Shown: positions 17,895-25,445 of the stretch, piece by piece | Position numbering within the stretch: position 1 is the first letter of the stretch | Layout: each line of letters opens with the position of its first letter | DNA from: Macrococcoides caseolyticum | Lineage (GTDB): Bacteria > Bacillota > Bacilli > Staphylococcales > Staphylococcaceae | Length of the DNA stretch: 35,500 bases | Reading direction: 5' to 3' | Assembly: GCF_021366795.1 (NCBI RefSeq) | Contig: NZ_JAHCPS010000015.1 | Location: forward strand, 1 to 35,500 | Translations under genes and position numbers: made by a program | The notes under the pieces: model-generated | The model's input: only the letters and a program-made list of their open reading frames with translations | The model's database searches: none | Told to the model about the DNA's origin: nothing

Positions 17895-17996
17895 GGTATT
17901 CCCTCCATATCATTTTTAGTATTACATTATAATAATAAAGTAAAAAATATTTTTACGAGATATTTTATTAAAAAATTACGTAAAATTTACAATAGT

Positions 17997-18320
17997 TTAA
18001 AAATGATACGTGTATGCTATGAAAAAGAGGAGTGGACCGAAGCAGTAGGTCACAACGAAATATACTAGTGCTGTACGCCAGTCACGTTTCATCATTTGAA
18101 GTACCTCAACATTAAAAGTAGAAAACGTCGTAAAGCTTCCTAAAAATCCAGTACCAAAAAGTAATAGATATGTCTCACTAAAATGAGCGGCGCATCCTAG
18201 TAAAAATGCACCACTTAAATTAATCAGTAGTGTTCCGATAGGTAAATGGCCATTCAATAATTTGCTGATCAGAAATCGTAATAGTGCGCCGAACGGGGCA
18301 CCAAGTGCGACGAATACTAT
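17997..18320 (-). CDS. crcB: fluoride channel subunit CrcB/Fluc (second gene), apparent AUA start
   Basis: Small four-helix fluoride exporter subunit. NLSGAFLLG and GFLGSFTTFSTFNVE are the pore signatures. The nearest ordinary start (TTG, 18257) would give only 86 residues and cut off the first helix. The same frame stays open upstream and encodes ALGAPFGALLRFLISKLL, which matches the conserved GxxxGAxxR N-terminus. The only start with a good ribosome binding site (GAGGTG, 7 bases) is AUA at 18318-18320, overlapping the stop codon of the upstream crcB as ATAG. That gives 107 residues. AUA start is inference; a mutated ATG is the alternative. Confidence 0.8.
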   Translation of the reverse strand: MVFVALGAPFGALLRFLISKLLNGHLPIGTLLINLSGAFLLGCAAHFSETYLLLFGTGFLGSFTTFSTFNVEVLQMMKRDWRTALVYFVVTYCFGPLLFFIAYTYHF

Positions 18321-18667
18321 GACTGTTCACCTCGTTTCATCCCAAAGTACGTGCAGCATAATCCACCCAATATCGTGATTAATAGATATGCGACGAATAA
18401 TACAACATTTCCTGATAAGTATAAATCAACCGTATCTTTACTTAGTGCAGAAAATGTCGTAAAACTCCCCAGGAAACCAGTGGTTATCCCCGTCTTTATA
18501 GCGAAAGGGAAGTTGTGTTTCGGCAAATGCGTCGTACAAAACCCTAGCGCATAAGCACCGATTAAATTGACAATCACCGTATAAAATGGTGCATCGACGA
18601 AGAGGCTGACAAGAAATCTACTACACGCGCCTATTATACTAAAGAGTGCAATTACGATATAAACCAT
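18317..18667 (-). CDS. crcB: fluoride channel subunit CrcB/Fluc (first gene)
   Basis: 116-residue four-helix membrane protein of the Fluc family, which exports toxic fluoride as a dual-topology dimer. IIGACSRFLVS near the N-terminus, NLIGAYALGF, and the signature TTGFLGSFTTFSA are visible. The ATG following GGAGG decides the start over a TTG 12 codons upstream. It is paired with a second crcB whose start overlaps its stop codon, as in Gram-positive species that make a heterodimer from two genes. No fluoride riboswitch was recognised upstream. Confidence 0.9.
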   Translation of the reverse strand: MVYIVIALFSIIGACSRFLVSLFVDAPFYTVIVNLIGAYALGFCTTHLPKHNFPFAIKTGITTGFLGSFTTFSALSKDTVDLYLSGNVVLFVAYLLITILGGLCCTYFGMKRGEQS

Positions 18668-18685
18668 TTTAACCTCCAAAATAAA

Positions 18686-18708
18686 AAGGATTGACGCAAT
18701 CAATCCTT
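18686..18708 (-). terminator. hairpin between the small membrane gene and crcB
   Basis: AAGGATTGA / TCAATCCTT stem with a 5-base loop, followed on the minus strand by TTTTTATTTT. It begins inside the stop codon of the upstream gene and ends about 20 bases before the crcB start, so it is either a terminator or an attenuator in front of the crcB pair. Confidence 0.65.
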
Positions 18709-19006
18709 AAATAATCCCAAATCTCAATAAAATACTAATTAATTGTGCAATAATAACTAATAAAATGATAAACGGCCATACTTTGGCAAACTTATAATAA
18801 CCAGGTGACAATTGTGCAGATTGTTTTAATGCTTTATCAATACAAACAATACTCAGGATAAGCAATATACAACTCATTAAACCTGTAAATAATATTATTG
18901 AAGTAATGGAACCAAATAATATAGAAAGTATAGGATTATACCCATTACAGAATATACTCAACACAACAAAAAATAGTGATAAATAGACATATTGATTTGC
19001 TTTCAT
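18707..19006 (-). CDS. small membrane protein of unknown function
   Basis: 99-residue protein with three strong hydrophobic segments (about residues 5-25, 30-55 and 75-97) and a short polar loop, KALKQSAQLSPGYYKFAKVW, between the second and third. I do not recognise the family. The ATG (MKANQYVY) preceded by GGAGGG sets the start; an upstream in-frame start at 19030 has no ribosome binding site. It is upstream of the crcB pair in the same direction but separated from it by a terminator-like hairpin. Confidence 0.65.
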   Translation of the reverse strand: MKANQYVYLSLFFVVLSIFCNGYNPILSILFGSITSIILFTGLMSCILLILSIVCIDKALKQSAQLSPGYYKFAKVWPFIILLVIIAQLISILLRFGII

Positions 19007-19186
19007 GATGGCCCTCCATTCATTAATCATTTTATTTTAACATATCGTACGATAAGAATAGAATGACTTTCTCAAAAAGTTTGAAATCCATTAAAAAATG
19101 ATAAGAAGCCATTCAAGTCAGTAGCAATAAAAAGGATTATATGATTATAATAAGAAGAAGTAATCAACAATTTGGAGGAATAAAAA

Positions 19187-19897
19187 ATGAAAAATTTAAA
19201 TGTGCAAGTCTTTGCAGATGGTGCAGACATCGAACAAATGAAAACGGCTTATGCGAACCAGACAGTAGATGGATTTACAACGAACCCATCATTAATGGCG
19301 AAAGCTGGCGTGAAAGATTATAAAGCATTTGCTGAAGATGCAGTCAAAGCGATTCCTGATGCATCTATTTCTTTTGAAGTATTCGGTGATGATATGGAGA
19401 CGATGGAGAAAGAAGCGGCGATCATCCAGTCATTCGGTGAAAATGTCTTCGTTAAGATTCCTGTTGTAAATACAAAAGGCGAATCAATGATTCCATTAAT
19501 TAAAAAATTATCAGAGCAAGATATTAAATTAAACGTAACTGCAGTGTATACGATTGAACAAGTTACAGATATCGTTAAAGCGATTAAACCAGGTGTTGAA
19601 ACTTACGTATCTGTCTTTGCAGGCCGTATAGCAGACACGGGTGTAGATCCAATGCCATTAATGCGTGCAGCTGTTAAAGTATGTCACGAAAAAGAAGGCG
19701 TGAAATTACTTTGGGCATCATGCCGTGAGTTATACAACGTGATTCAAGCAGATGAAATTGGTTGTGATATTATTACATGTCCAGCAGACGTTGTGAAGAA
19801 GATTCCAAATATCGGTCGCGATATCGATGAATTAGCAGTAGATACGGTGAAAGGCTTCGCCAAAGATATCCAATCAAGTGGATTAGGGATTTTATAG
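19187..19897 (+). CDS. tal: transaldolase (short, TalC/MipB-type)
   Basis: Cytoplasmic class I aldolase of the short transaldolase / fructose-6-phosphate aldolase group, 236 residues. The Schiff-base Lys lies in NVFVKIPVV, with DGFTTNPSLM near the N-terminus and KLNVTAVYT and SVFAGRIADTG further on. It transfers a dihydroxyacetone unit between sugar phosphates in the non-oxidative pentose phosphate pathway. TTTGGAGG ahead of the ATG sets the start. It is a single-gene unit closed by a terminator. The position beside crcB fits staphylococcal gene order. Transaldolase rather than fructose-6-phosphate aldolase activity is inferred. Confidence 0.87.
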   Translation: MKNLNVQVFADGADIEQMKTAYANQTVDGFTTNPSLMAKAGVKDYKAFAEDAVKAIPDASISFEVFGDDMETMEKEAAIIQSFGENVFVKIPVVNTKGESMIPLIKKLSEQDIKLNVTAVYTIEQVTDIVKAIKPGVETYVSVFAGRIADTGVDPMPLMRAAVKVCHEKEGVKLLWASCRELYNVIQADEIGCDIITCPADVVKKIPNIGRDIDELAVDTVKGFAKDIQSSGLGIL

Positions 19898-19955
19898 AGC
19901 GGCTATTTTAAATTTTAAGGGATTCGTTATTGAAAATGCCGTTTGTAACTATGTT

Positions 19956-19990
19956 AATCGCTAAACAGTTCATGTTTAGCGATTATTTTT
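19956..19990 (+). terminator. tal terminator
   Basis: Perfect 11-bp stem AATCGCTAAAC / GTTTAGCGATT with a 7-base loop and ATTTTTATT after it, about 60 bases downstream of tal. Confidence 0.82.
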
Positions 19991-20090
19991 ATTATACTTT
20001 TATGATGAAATCAGGAAAAATTACACCATTCTCAAGCGCTTACAAAAATGTTACACTAGAAGTGACTAAAAATTAAGGCGGGGTTAGACA

Positions 20091-20453
20091 TTGACATTTA
20101 GATATATGAAATTATCGGATGAACATTATCGACATGTGTTGATTAGATTTGGAGATTTCTTTGAGGATTTTAGATGTTTTGTTGAAACGAGTAAAGAAAT
20201 GACAGATGAACTCAAGATTCCGGTTGATAAAGATGATTCATATACAAGGTATTTAGTGAGATTGTTTGTGATTGCTGAAGAGTTATCGGATAAGAAGATT
20301 ATCGATCCTAGAAGTGATGAAACGGTTGGAATGATTACAGACGTCGTAAACGATAAGAATTTTAACCGTTATAACAGTGCTGAAAGTGGTGTGCCAGGTA
20401 GAATGTATCAGGCGTATCAGATATTCGTTGGTGAAGGAATAGAAATCGATTAG
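20091..20453 (+). CDS. stand-alone homologue of the HNH endonuclease N-terminal domain
   Basis: 120-residue protein of unknown function. Residues 50-113 align without gaps to residues 50-113 of the HNH endonuclease at 30547-31395 (by eye 16 of 64 identical, including SY..YL.R.F, EE, P73 and P102). The region before also matches (F..FF and V.T). So it is the same domain without the nuclease part. It may be a remnant of a larger HNH gene, a partner or inhibitor, or a stand-alone DNA-binding module. Probable TTG start after AAGGCGGGG; an ATG five codons later is too far from that site. No HNH-coding sequence follows before the terminator. Confidence 0.6.
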   Translation: MTFRYMKLSDEHYRHVLIRFGDFFEDFRCFVETSKEMTDELKIPVDKDDSYTRYLVRLFVIAEELSDKKIIDPRSDETVGMITDVVNDKNFNRYNSAESGVPGRMYQAYQIFVGEGIEID

Positions 20454-20461
20454 AAGATTAG

Positions 20462-20487
20462 AAGATGAGCAGACGCTCGTCTTTTTC
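20462..20487 (+). terminator. terminator
   Basis: AAGATGAGC / GCTCGTCTT stem (one G-U) with a 4-base loop and TTTTTC, directly after the HNH-domain homologue. Confidence 0.7.
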
Positions 20488-20522
20488 TATTTATAATCTC
20501 AATTAAATGAATCATATCAATT

Positions 20523-20545
20523 CCTTATCATAGTTGATGATAAGG
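20523..20545. repeat. inverted repeat upstream of the symporter gene
   Basis: CCTTATCA and TGATAAGG separated by 7 bases, about 100 bases before the symporter start. No T-run, so an operator-like site or mRNA hairpin rather than a terminator. Confidence 0.35.
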
Positions 20546-20645
20546 GATTATTCATGCATATTTAAAACTGAAAATTCTGATAAATATTTGAAATGACTTT
20601 GCAACTACTGTAAATTAAAGATATATCAAATAAAAGGAGTGTATT

Positions 20646-21992
20646 ATGGATTATATTGTGAAGTTTTCAGAATGGCTATGGGGTTATCCAATTATTACGT
20701 TACTTTTTTGTGCAAGTTTGTTTTTAACCATCTATTTAGGATTTATTCAATTTAGACACTTTCCTTACATCATGAAGCAGACATTTGGAAGTATAAATAA
20801 AGAACCAAAAGGCGAAGGAACGATTACACCACGACAAGCATTGACATCAGCACTATCATCAACAGTAGGTGCTGCGAATATTGTAGGGGTGCCAACAGCA
20901 ATCATTATGGGTGGACCCGGAGCAGTATTCTGGATGTTAGTCATTGCATTCTTAGCGATGGCGTTGAAATATAGCGAAAATGTATTAGGTATGCATTACC
21001 GTGAGAAGAATAAAGCAGGTGAGTTTGTTGGGGGACCAACATTCTATATGAAGAAAGGATTTAAAAATAAAAAGATTGGGATGATATTTGCTGTTATCTT
21101 TGCATTCATGCTGATGATAGAATTGATTCCTAGTGTCATGGTACAAGGGAATTCAGTTGCAACTTCTATGCATGATACGTTTCAAATTAATCCATGGATA
21201 ACAGGAATTATCATGTCAGTGATTACCGCAATCGTAGTGTTTGGTGGGATTCAACGTATTGCGACTGTTACTGAGAAGTTAGTGCCATTTATGGTAGGAT
21301 TGTATTTATTGTTTGGATTTATTATTATCGGTATGAATATTACGCATGTACCTAGTGTGATTATGTTAGTCTTAGAGAAAGCATTTAAACCAGAAGCGGC
21401 AGCAGGTGGAGGATTTGCAGCAGCAATTGCAACGACAGTACGCTGGGGATTTGCACGAGGTGTGTATTCTAATGAAGCAGGACTGGGGACATCACCAATT
21501 GCGCACGCAGCTTCGAAGACTGATCATCCTGTGAGACAAGCTTTTTGGAGTATATCTGAGATTGTAGTGGATACAATTATTATCTGTTCAACAACAGCGT
21601 TTGTTGTATTAGTGTCGGATGTGCATTTGCATAAAGATGCGAAAGCGAATCCAGGTGCGTTAACGGCAAGAGCGTATGAAAATGCGTTTGGTACATTTGG
21701 CAGTGCATTGATTTCAATATCACTTATCTTCTTCGTATTATCTACTGTAATCGTAGTTATATATTATGGATCACGAATGGCGGAGTTCTTATTTGGTGAG
21801 ATGATGGGGAATATTATGAAAGCAGTGTATATCGTATCAATGACAATTGGCTCAGTGGGGTATGGAACAGAGTTGTGGAAGTTGTTAGATTTAGCGTTAG
21901 CGACGATTCTAATACCAAACGTTATAGCAGTATTGTTGTTAAGTCCACAGGTTAAGCAATTGACGCAAGAATTCTTTGCGGAATATAAGTAA
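20646..21992 (+). CDS. alanine or glycine:cation symporter (AGCS family)
   Basis: Polytopic membrane transporter of 448 residues with about ten to eleven helices. It couples Na+ (or H+) entry to uptake of alanine, glycine or glutamine. Family blocks: QALTSALSSTVGAANIVGVPTA near residues 65-86 (the conserved cation/substrate region), GGPGAVFWM, FVGGPTFYMKKG, and RWGFARGVYSNEAGLGTSPIAHA near 268-290. AAAGGAG ahead of the ATG decides the start. Transcribed alone and closed by a terminator. B. subtilis AlsT is the nearest well-known relative; the exact substrate cannot be read from sequence. Confidence 0.9.
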   Translation: MDYIVKFSEWLWGYPIITLLFCASLFLTIYLGFIQFRHFPYIMKQTFGSINKEPKGEGTITPRQALTSALSSTVGAANIVGVPTAIIMGGPGAVFWMLVIAFLAMALKYSENVLGMHYREKNKAGEFVGGPTFYMKKGFKNKKIGMIFAVIFAFMLMIELIPSVMVQGNSVATSMHDTFQINPWITGIIMSVITAIVVFGGIQRIATVTEKLVPFMVGLYLLFGFIIIGMNITHVPSVIMLVLEKAFKPEAAAGGGFAAAIATTVRWGFARGVYSNEAGLGTSPIAHAASKTDHPVRQAFWSISEIVVDTIIICSTTAFVVLVSDVHLHKDAKANPGALTARAYENAFGTFGSALISISLIFFVLSTVIVVIYYGSRMAEFLFGEMMGNIMKAVYIVSMTIGSVGYGTELWKLLDLALATILIPNVIAVLLLSPQVKQLTQEFFAEYK

Positions 21993-22000
21993 TAGTATTG

Positions 22001-22033
22001 AGGACAACATCTTGAGGGGTGTTGTTCTTTTTG
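22001..22033 (+). terminator. terminator of the symporter gene
   Basis: AGGACAACATC pairs with GGTGTTGTTCT (G-U pairs allowed) around a TTGAG-like loop, then CTTTTTG, just after the stop codon. Confidence 0.75.
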
Positions 22034-22327
22034 TTCTATCAACGTAATAAACAAAATGAAAGAAATAGAAATAATTCAATAGACTTTATTGGAGGAAATA
22101 TGATGAGTATAATAAAGGATGATACGTAAAAGACAACTAAAAATATATTAAAGTTGCTAAATATTTAACTGAAAGAGCATCAAGAATTCCAATAGTATTG
22201 GATATGTTGACTTAGTTAATATATTAACGTAGTACATGAAGCCTTTACCTAATACTCATGTTATATTCTGTAAAAATTGAGTACTAAAATCAAAATCCGA
22301 ATTCGATATTATGGATGGATTAATGTT
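22034..22327 (+). other. gene-poor stretch with a possible decayed small gene
   Basis: GGAGG precedes an ATG at 22101 that is stopped after nine codons. Later another frame reads KYIKVAKYLTERASRIPIV and stops at a TAG. The frame switch and stops suggest a degenerate gene, but I cannot name it. A perfect 14-base palindrome, GTTAATATATTAAC, lies at 22215-22228. Nothing else is recognisable in this part of the 570-base gap before the nos operon. Confidence 0.3.
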
Positions 22328-22358
22328 AGAAACCTCACTTTCGTGAGGTTTCTTTTAT
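22328..22358 (+). terminator. intrinsic terminator in the gap before nosL
   Basis: Perfect 11-bp stem AGAAACCTCAC / GTGAGGTTTCT, TTTC loop, then TTTAT. It terminates something transcribed from the left, which supports a former or very small gene in the preceding stretch. Confidence 0.75.
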
Positions 22359-22378
22359 GTCATATCATTTCATTAACT

Positions 22379-22407
22379 GCAATTCTTAGTGTAGTTCTAA
22401 GAATTGC
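22379..22407. repeat. 11-bp inverted repeat upstream of the nos operon
   Basis: Perfect arms GCAATTCTTAG / CTAAGAATTGC with a 7-base centre and no T-run. It lies about 155 bases before the first nosL and could be an operator or mRNA hairpin. Confidence 0.5.
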
Positions 22408-22563
22408 AAATGTCCATAGATAAAATGTGAATATATATTAATTAACATTAAATTTCAAAATTCTGTCCTTTTTTAAACATTATTTCTTCATATATATACA
22501 TAAAATATGTTTAACACATCCTATAAAATAATAGTTGAATTTAATTTATAGGGGGAAGATACA

Positions 22564-23169
22564 TTGAAAAGAGTATCTATTTTATTAAGCACGGCTATTA
22601 TACTCACTGCTTGTGGGGGCAACGAAACATCGAAACAATCTAATGGGCAAAAGAGCAACGACGGAGTAAAGACGGAACAAGTGAAAGTTGATCAGCAAAC
22701 AGTAAAAGTGGATGGATATACTTTAAAAGAACCACAGGAAGATACAAAATGTGCTGCCTGTAATATGAAGGTATATCAAAAGTCTGATGCATTAGGTAAG
22801 TATTCTGCACAAGCCATTGGTGAAGATGGTAAAAACTACTTCTTTGATGATTTGTTTTGTTTATTGAATTATGAACGTAAATCGGGCAAAAAGATGAAAG
22901 CAAAGTTTGTACGTGATTATAAAACTTTAGAATGGATAAACGTCAGTGATGCCAAATTTGTTAAAGGCGAAATAAAGACACCTATGAATGTAGGAATTGC
23001 GAGCTTTAAAGCTGAAGAGGATGCTCAGAAATTTGCACATCAGCACGATACTAAAGTTGAAGCGCTTAAAGATATCGATAAAAAAGCGATGATGCGTTTT
23101 ATGGAGAAACAAAAACAGATGAAAGATATGAAAAAGTCTGATGAGAAACATGAAACACATCATGAATAA
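22564..23169 (+). CDS. nosL: NosL-family copper-binding lipoprotein (first copy)
   Basis: Lipoprotein of 201 residues. A signal peptide ends in the lipobox LTAC (Cys17). The NosL domain follows with the metal-binding CAACNM segment near residues 66-71, then FFDDLFCLL, and TPMNVGIASF; Cys and Met residues in these blocks are proposed Cu(I) ligands in NosL. The C-terminus is a charged tail rich in Lys, Met and His (ending ETHHE), unusual for NosL and possibly an extra metal site. TTG start following TAGGGGGA. First gene of a nos-type operon; overlaps nosD. Confidence 0.85.
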   Translation: MKRVSILLSTAIILTACGGNETSKQSNGQKSNDGVKTEQVKVDQQTVKVDGYTLKEPQEDTKCAACNMKVYQKSDALGKYSAQAIGEDGKNYFFDDLFCLLNYERKSGKKMKAKFVRDYKTLEWINVSDAKFVKGEIKTPMNVGIASFKAEEDAQKFAHQHDTKVEALKDIDKKAMMRFMEKQKQMKDMKKSDEKHETHHE

Positions 23170-24229
23170 TAGAAGACAGATGAGACAAATAATATTTATT
23201 TGTCTCTTTGTTGGTTTTTTATTTATAGCTAAACCTGATGTTTATGCACAAGATTATAACCATCAAGTGTTAACTGAGCCACTAGTTATTAAAGGATCGC
23301 ACCTTTCTGTAAAGAATTTGACGATAAAATATTCAGGTGATTCTGCGCCTCTAACGATTACAGATAGCAAAGACATCACACTTGAAAATGTTAAAGTTAT
23401 TGGATCAAACGCCGCTAACGGTATACATATTGACTATTCTTCAAATATTAAAATGAATAATGTAACGGTATCAAAAGCAAAAGATGGCGTATATCTTGAA
23501 CATGTTGATAAAATTCAGATGAATCAAATCCAGTCGACCGGGAATCGATATGGCATTCATTTTATGTATGTGACAGATGGGGAGTTAACACATAGTAAGG
23601 TAAGTGATAATATTACCGGTATTATGCTTATGGTTTCTAATAATATCGCAATTAAACAAAATAGTATTGCTGAGCAGTTGACACTTAATGCGACGGGTAT
23701 GACTTTATTTAATAGTACAGATATAAAATTACATAATAATACATTTTATAAGAATAGTACTGCTTTAAGTGTACAAGGTATGAAGAGAAGTGAAGTTACC
23801 AATAATACATTTGAAAATAATTTAACAGCGTTAGAAATCTTTAAATCTGATATTCCCATACAGCACAATCAATTTAGCAATAATATAACGATAGCAAATA
23901 TCGATAAGCAGCAACCACAGTTCGCATACAATCTCTATGATGATCCATCCATTATGGATATGAATGGTGATGGTATAGGTGATCAACCGAAACGTTTTAG
24001 TAATTTGTTAGGTGAAACGATGGTGAAAGATACAACAATAAATTTCTTTCAGAATGGACCGTTGCATATTATTTTGCAGTGGATTGAAAATAAAAGTATC
24101 ACCTTTGAAACGGGATACCAGGATATGCATCCAACAGTAATCAGGAGACAGCTACAACTTAATATGTTGTGGCCCATTACTATAATTACTATTTTCCTAA
24201 TAATGCTGTTCAAAAGGAGGACGCGATGA
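23141..24229 (+). CDS. nosD: NosD-like copper-maturation protein (right-handed beta-helix)
   Basis: Exported protein of 362 residues. A signal peptide is followed by repeated beta-helix rungs (patterns such as SSNIKMNNVTVSKAKDGVYL, NNTFYKNSTAL and NNTFENNLTAL). After a polar segment with MDMNGDGIGDQPKRF comes a C-terminal membrane helix near 340-357. NosD works with the NosFY ABC transporter in building the copper centre of nitrous-oxide reductase. Three in-frame ATGs (23141, 23150, 23162) lie close together and the start is uncertain. It overlaps nosL upstream, and its stop overlaps the next ATG as ATGA. Confidence 0.85.
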   Translation: MRNMKHIMNNRRQMRQIIFICLFVGFLFIAKPDVYAQDYNHQVLTEPLVIKGSHLSVKNLTIKYSGDSAPLTITDSKDITLENVKVIGSNAANGIHIDYSSNIKMNNVTVSKAKDGVYLEHVDKIQMNQIQSTGNRYGIHFMYVTDGELTHSKVSDNITGIMLMVSNNIAIKQNSIAEQLTLNATGMTLFNSTDIKLHNNTFYKNSTALSVQGMKRSEVTNNTFENNLTALEIFKSDIPIQHNQFSNNITIANIDKQQPQFAYNLYDDPSIMDMNGDGIGDQPKRFSNLLGETMVKDTTINFFQNGPLHIILQWIENKSITFETGYQDMHPTVIRRQLQLNMLWPITIITIFLIMLFKRRTR

Positions 24230-24675
24230 AACAAATCATTACAATATTAATTGCAGCAATGATACTTGCTGGTTGTGGAAATAAAGATCTGAGTCCAAGA
24301 GAAATTAATCAGAAAACGGATAAATGTGTCGTGTGTAATATGATGATAGACCATCCGGAACAAGCGGCACAAATGGTATACAACAATGAAGATCATGCGA
24401 TTTTTGATGATATAGGTTGTATGATGGAATATTACAATAAAGAAAATAAAAAAGACATTGGCATGATGTATGTTAAAGACCACAGGCAAGACGAATGGAT
24501 TAATGCTAAGAAAGCTTATTACATCTATCACAAAAAAATATGGACTCCGATGAACTATGGAGTTGCGGCTTTTAAAGAAAAAGATGCGAGAGACAAGTTT
24601 ATGAAAAAATATCCGGGTAGTAAAGCACTTAAATTTGAAGACTTAAAAACATTTAAATGGGGCATTCATCAATGA
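24226..24675 (+). CDS. nosL: NosL-family copper-binding lipoprotein (second copy)
   Basis: 149-residue lipoprotein with signal peptide and lipobox LAGC. The NosL domain carries CVVCNMMID near residues 34-42, then FDDIGCMMEYY and TPMNYGVAAF. It is more compact than the first NosL in the operon and lacks its His/Lys-rich tail, so the two are diverged paralogues rather than a recent duplication. AAGGAGG sets the start and lies inside the end of nosD (ATGA overlap). Its own stop again overlaps the next start as ATGA, so the operon is tightly coupled. Confidence 0.87.
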   Translation: MKQIITILIAAMILAGCGNKDLSPREINQKTDKCVVCNMMIDHPEQAAQMVYNNEDHAIFDDIGCMMEYYNKENKKDIGMMYVKDHRQDEWINAKKAYYIYHKKIWTPMNYGVAAFKEKDARDKFMKKYPGSKALKFEDLKTFKWGIHQ

Positions 24676-25445
24676 TCTGGATGGAAATTAAACAGAGTCT
24701 GCGTAATCCAGTATATTATGTCACAGCAATCATCTATATCATTACTTTTACATTAGCAAGTCTATTTCAGACGGGTAAAGACCACTCTAATATGTTTCAA
24801 ATGAACTATGCACTGAGTATTGAACTGCTCATTGTCCCGTTATTTATCCTTTCCATAGGCAGTATGACGGTAGCCCATCATAATGAAACAGGATGGTTGA
24901 AACTGCTTAAGACATATCCAATGCGTTATAGAACATATATCTTGAGTCATTATATTACAATTGTACTTCTATATACATTAATGCTAGCTATCAGTATCGG
25001 CATTGGAATGATAATTGGTGTTTATATGAATATTATCTTTTTAGCACTCTCTTTTATTATGATACTGATATTTTCAAGCATTGCAGTTTGTATTGGTATA
25101 TTTTCAAAACATCGACTCAGTGCAATAGGTACAGCGCTCTGTTTCTGGACATTATGGTTACTTATCATTCCGTTCAGCATTATTGCATTAAATGACCAGC
25201 TCAATCGTCAGATGCTTTATCAGACACTTGTGGCAAATATCCACTTAAATCCGGTAGATCTCATTCGAATGCTTTATTATTTCTGGACAGAACAGTTAGC
25301 ACTATTAGGACCTGGATTTTATAACTACAGCAATTGGCTGAACGGGATAGGACAATATGTACTGTACATCAATATAATATTATTTATCGTCATACCGCTA
25401 TGTTTAAGCTATATCATTATGTTAAAGGTGAGGAAAAGCAGATGA
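24672..25445 (+). CDS. nosY: ABC transporter permease, NosY-like
   Basis: Integral membrane protein of 257 residues with six hydrophobic segments. An N-terminal IWMEIKQSLRNPVYY start is typical of ABC-2/NosY permeases. It should pair with the ATPase encoded directly downstream (ATGA overlap) and, by analogy with NosFY, energise delivery of a sulfur species or handle copper for NosD and NosL. The chosen ATG overlaps the stop of the second nosL; an in-frame ATG five codons earlier is possible but leaves no good ribosome binding site. Confidence 0.8.
   Translation: MIWMEIKQSLRNPVYYVTAIIYIITFTLASLFQTGKDHSNMFQMNYALSIELLIVPLFILSIGSMTVAHHNETGWLKLLKTYPMRYRTYILSHYITIVLLYTLMLAISIGIGMIIGVYMNIIFLALSFIMILIFSSIAVCIGIFSKHRLSAIGTALCFWTLWLLIIPFSIIALNDQLNRQMLYQTLVANIHLNPVDLIRMLYYFWTEQLALLGPGFYNYSNWLNGIGQYVLYINIILFIVIPLCLSYIIMLKVRKSR

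Noticed and set aside
18667-19186. Fluoride riboswitch upstream of the crcB pair
   Set aside because: I looked for the conserved crcB-motif core ahead of crcB and of the preceding gene and saw none; only a terminator-like hairpin is present.
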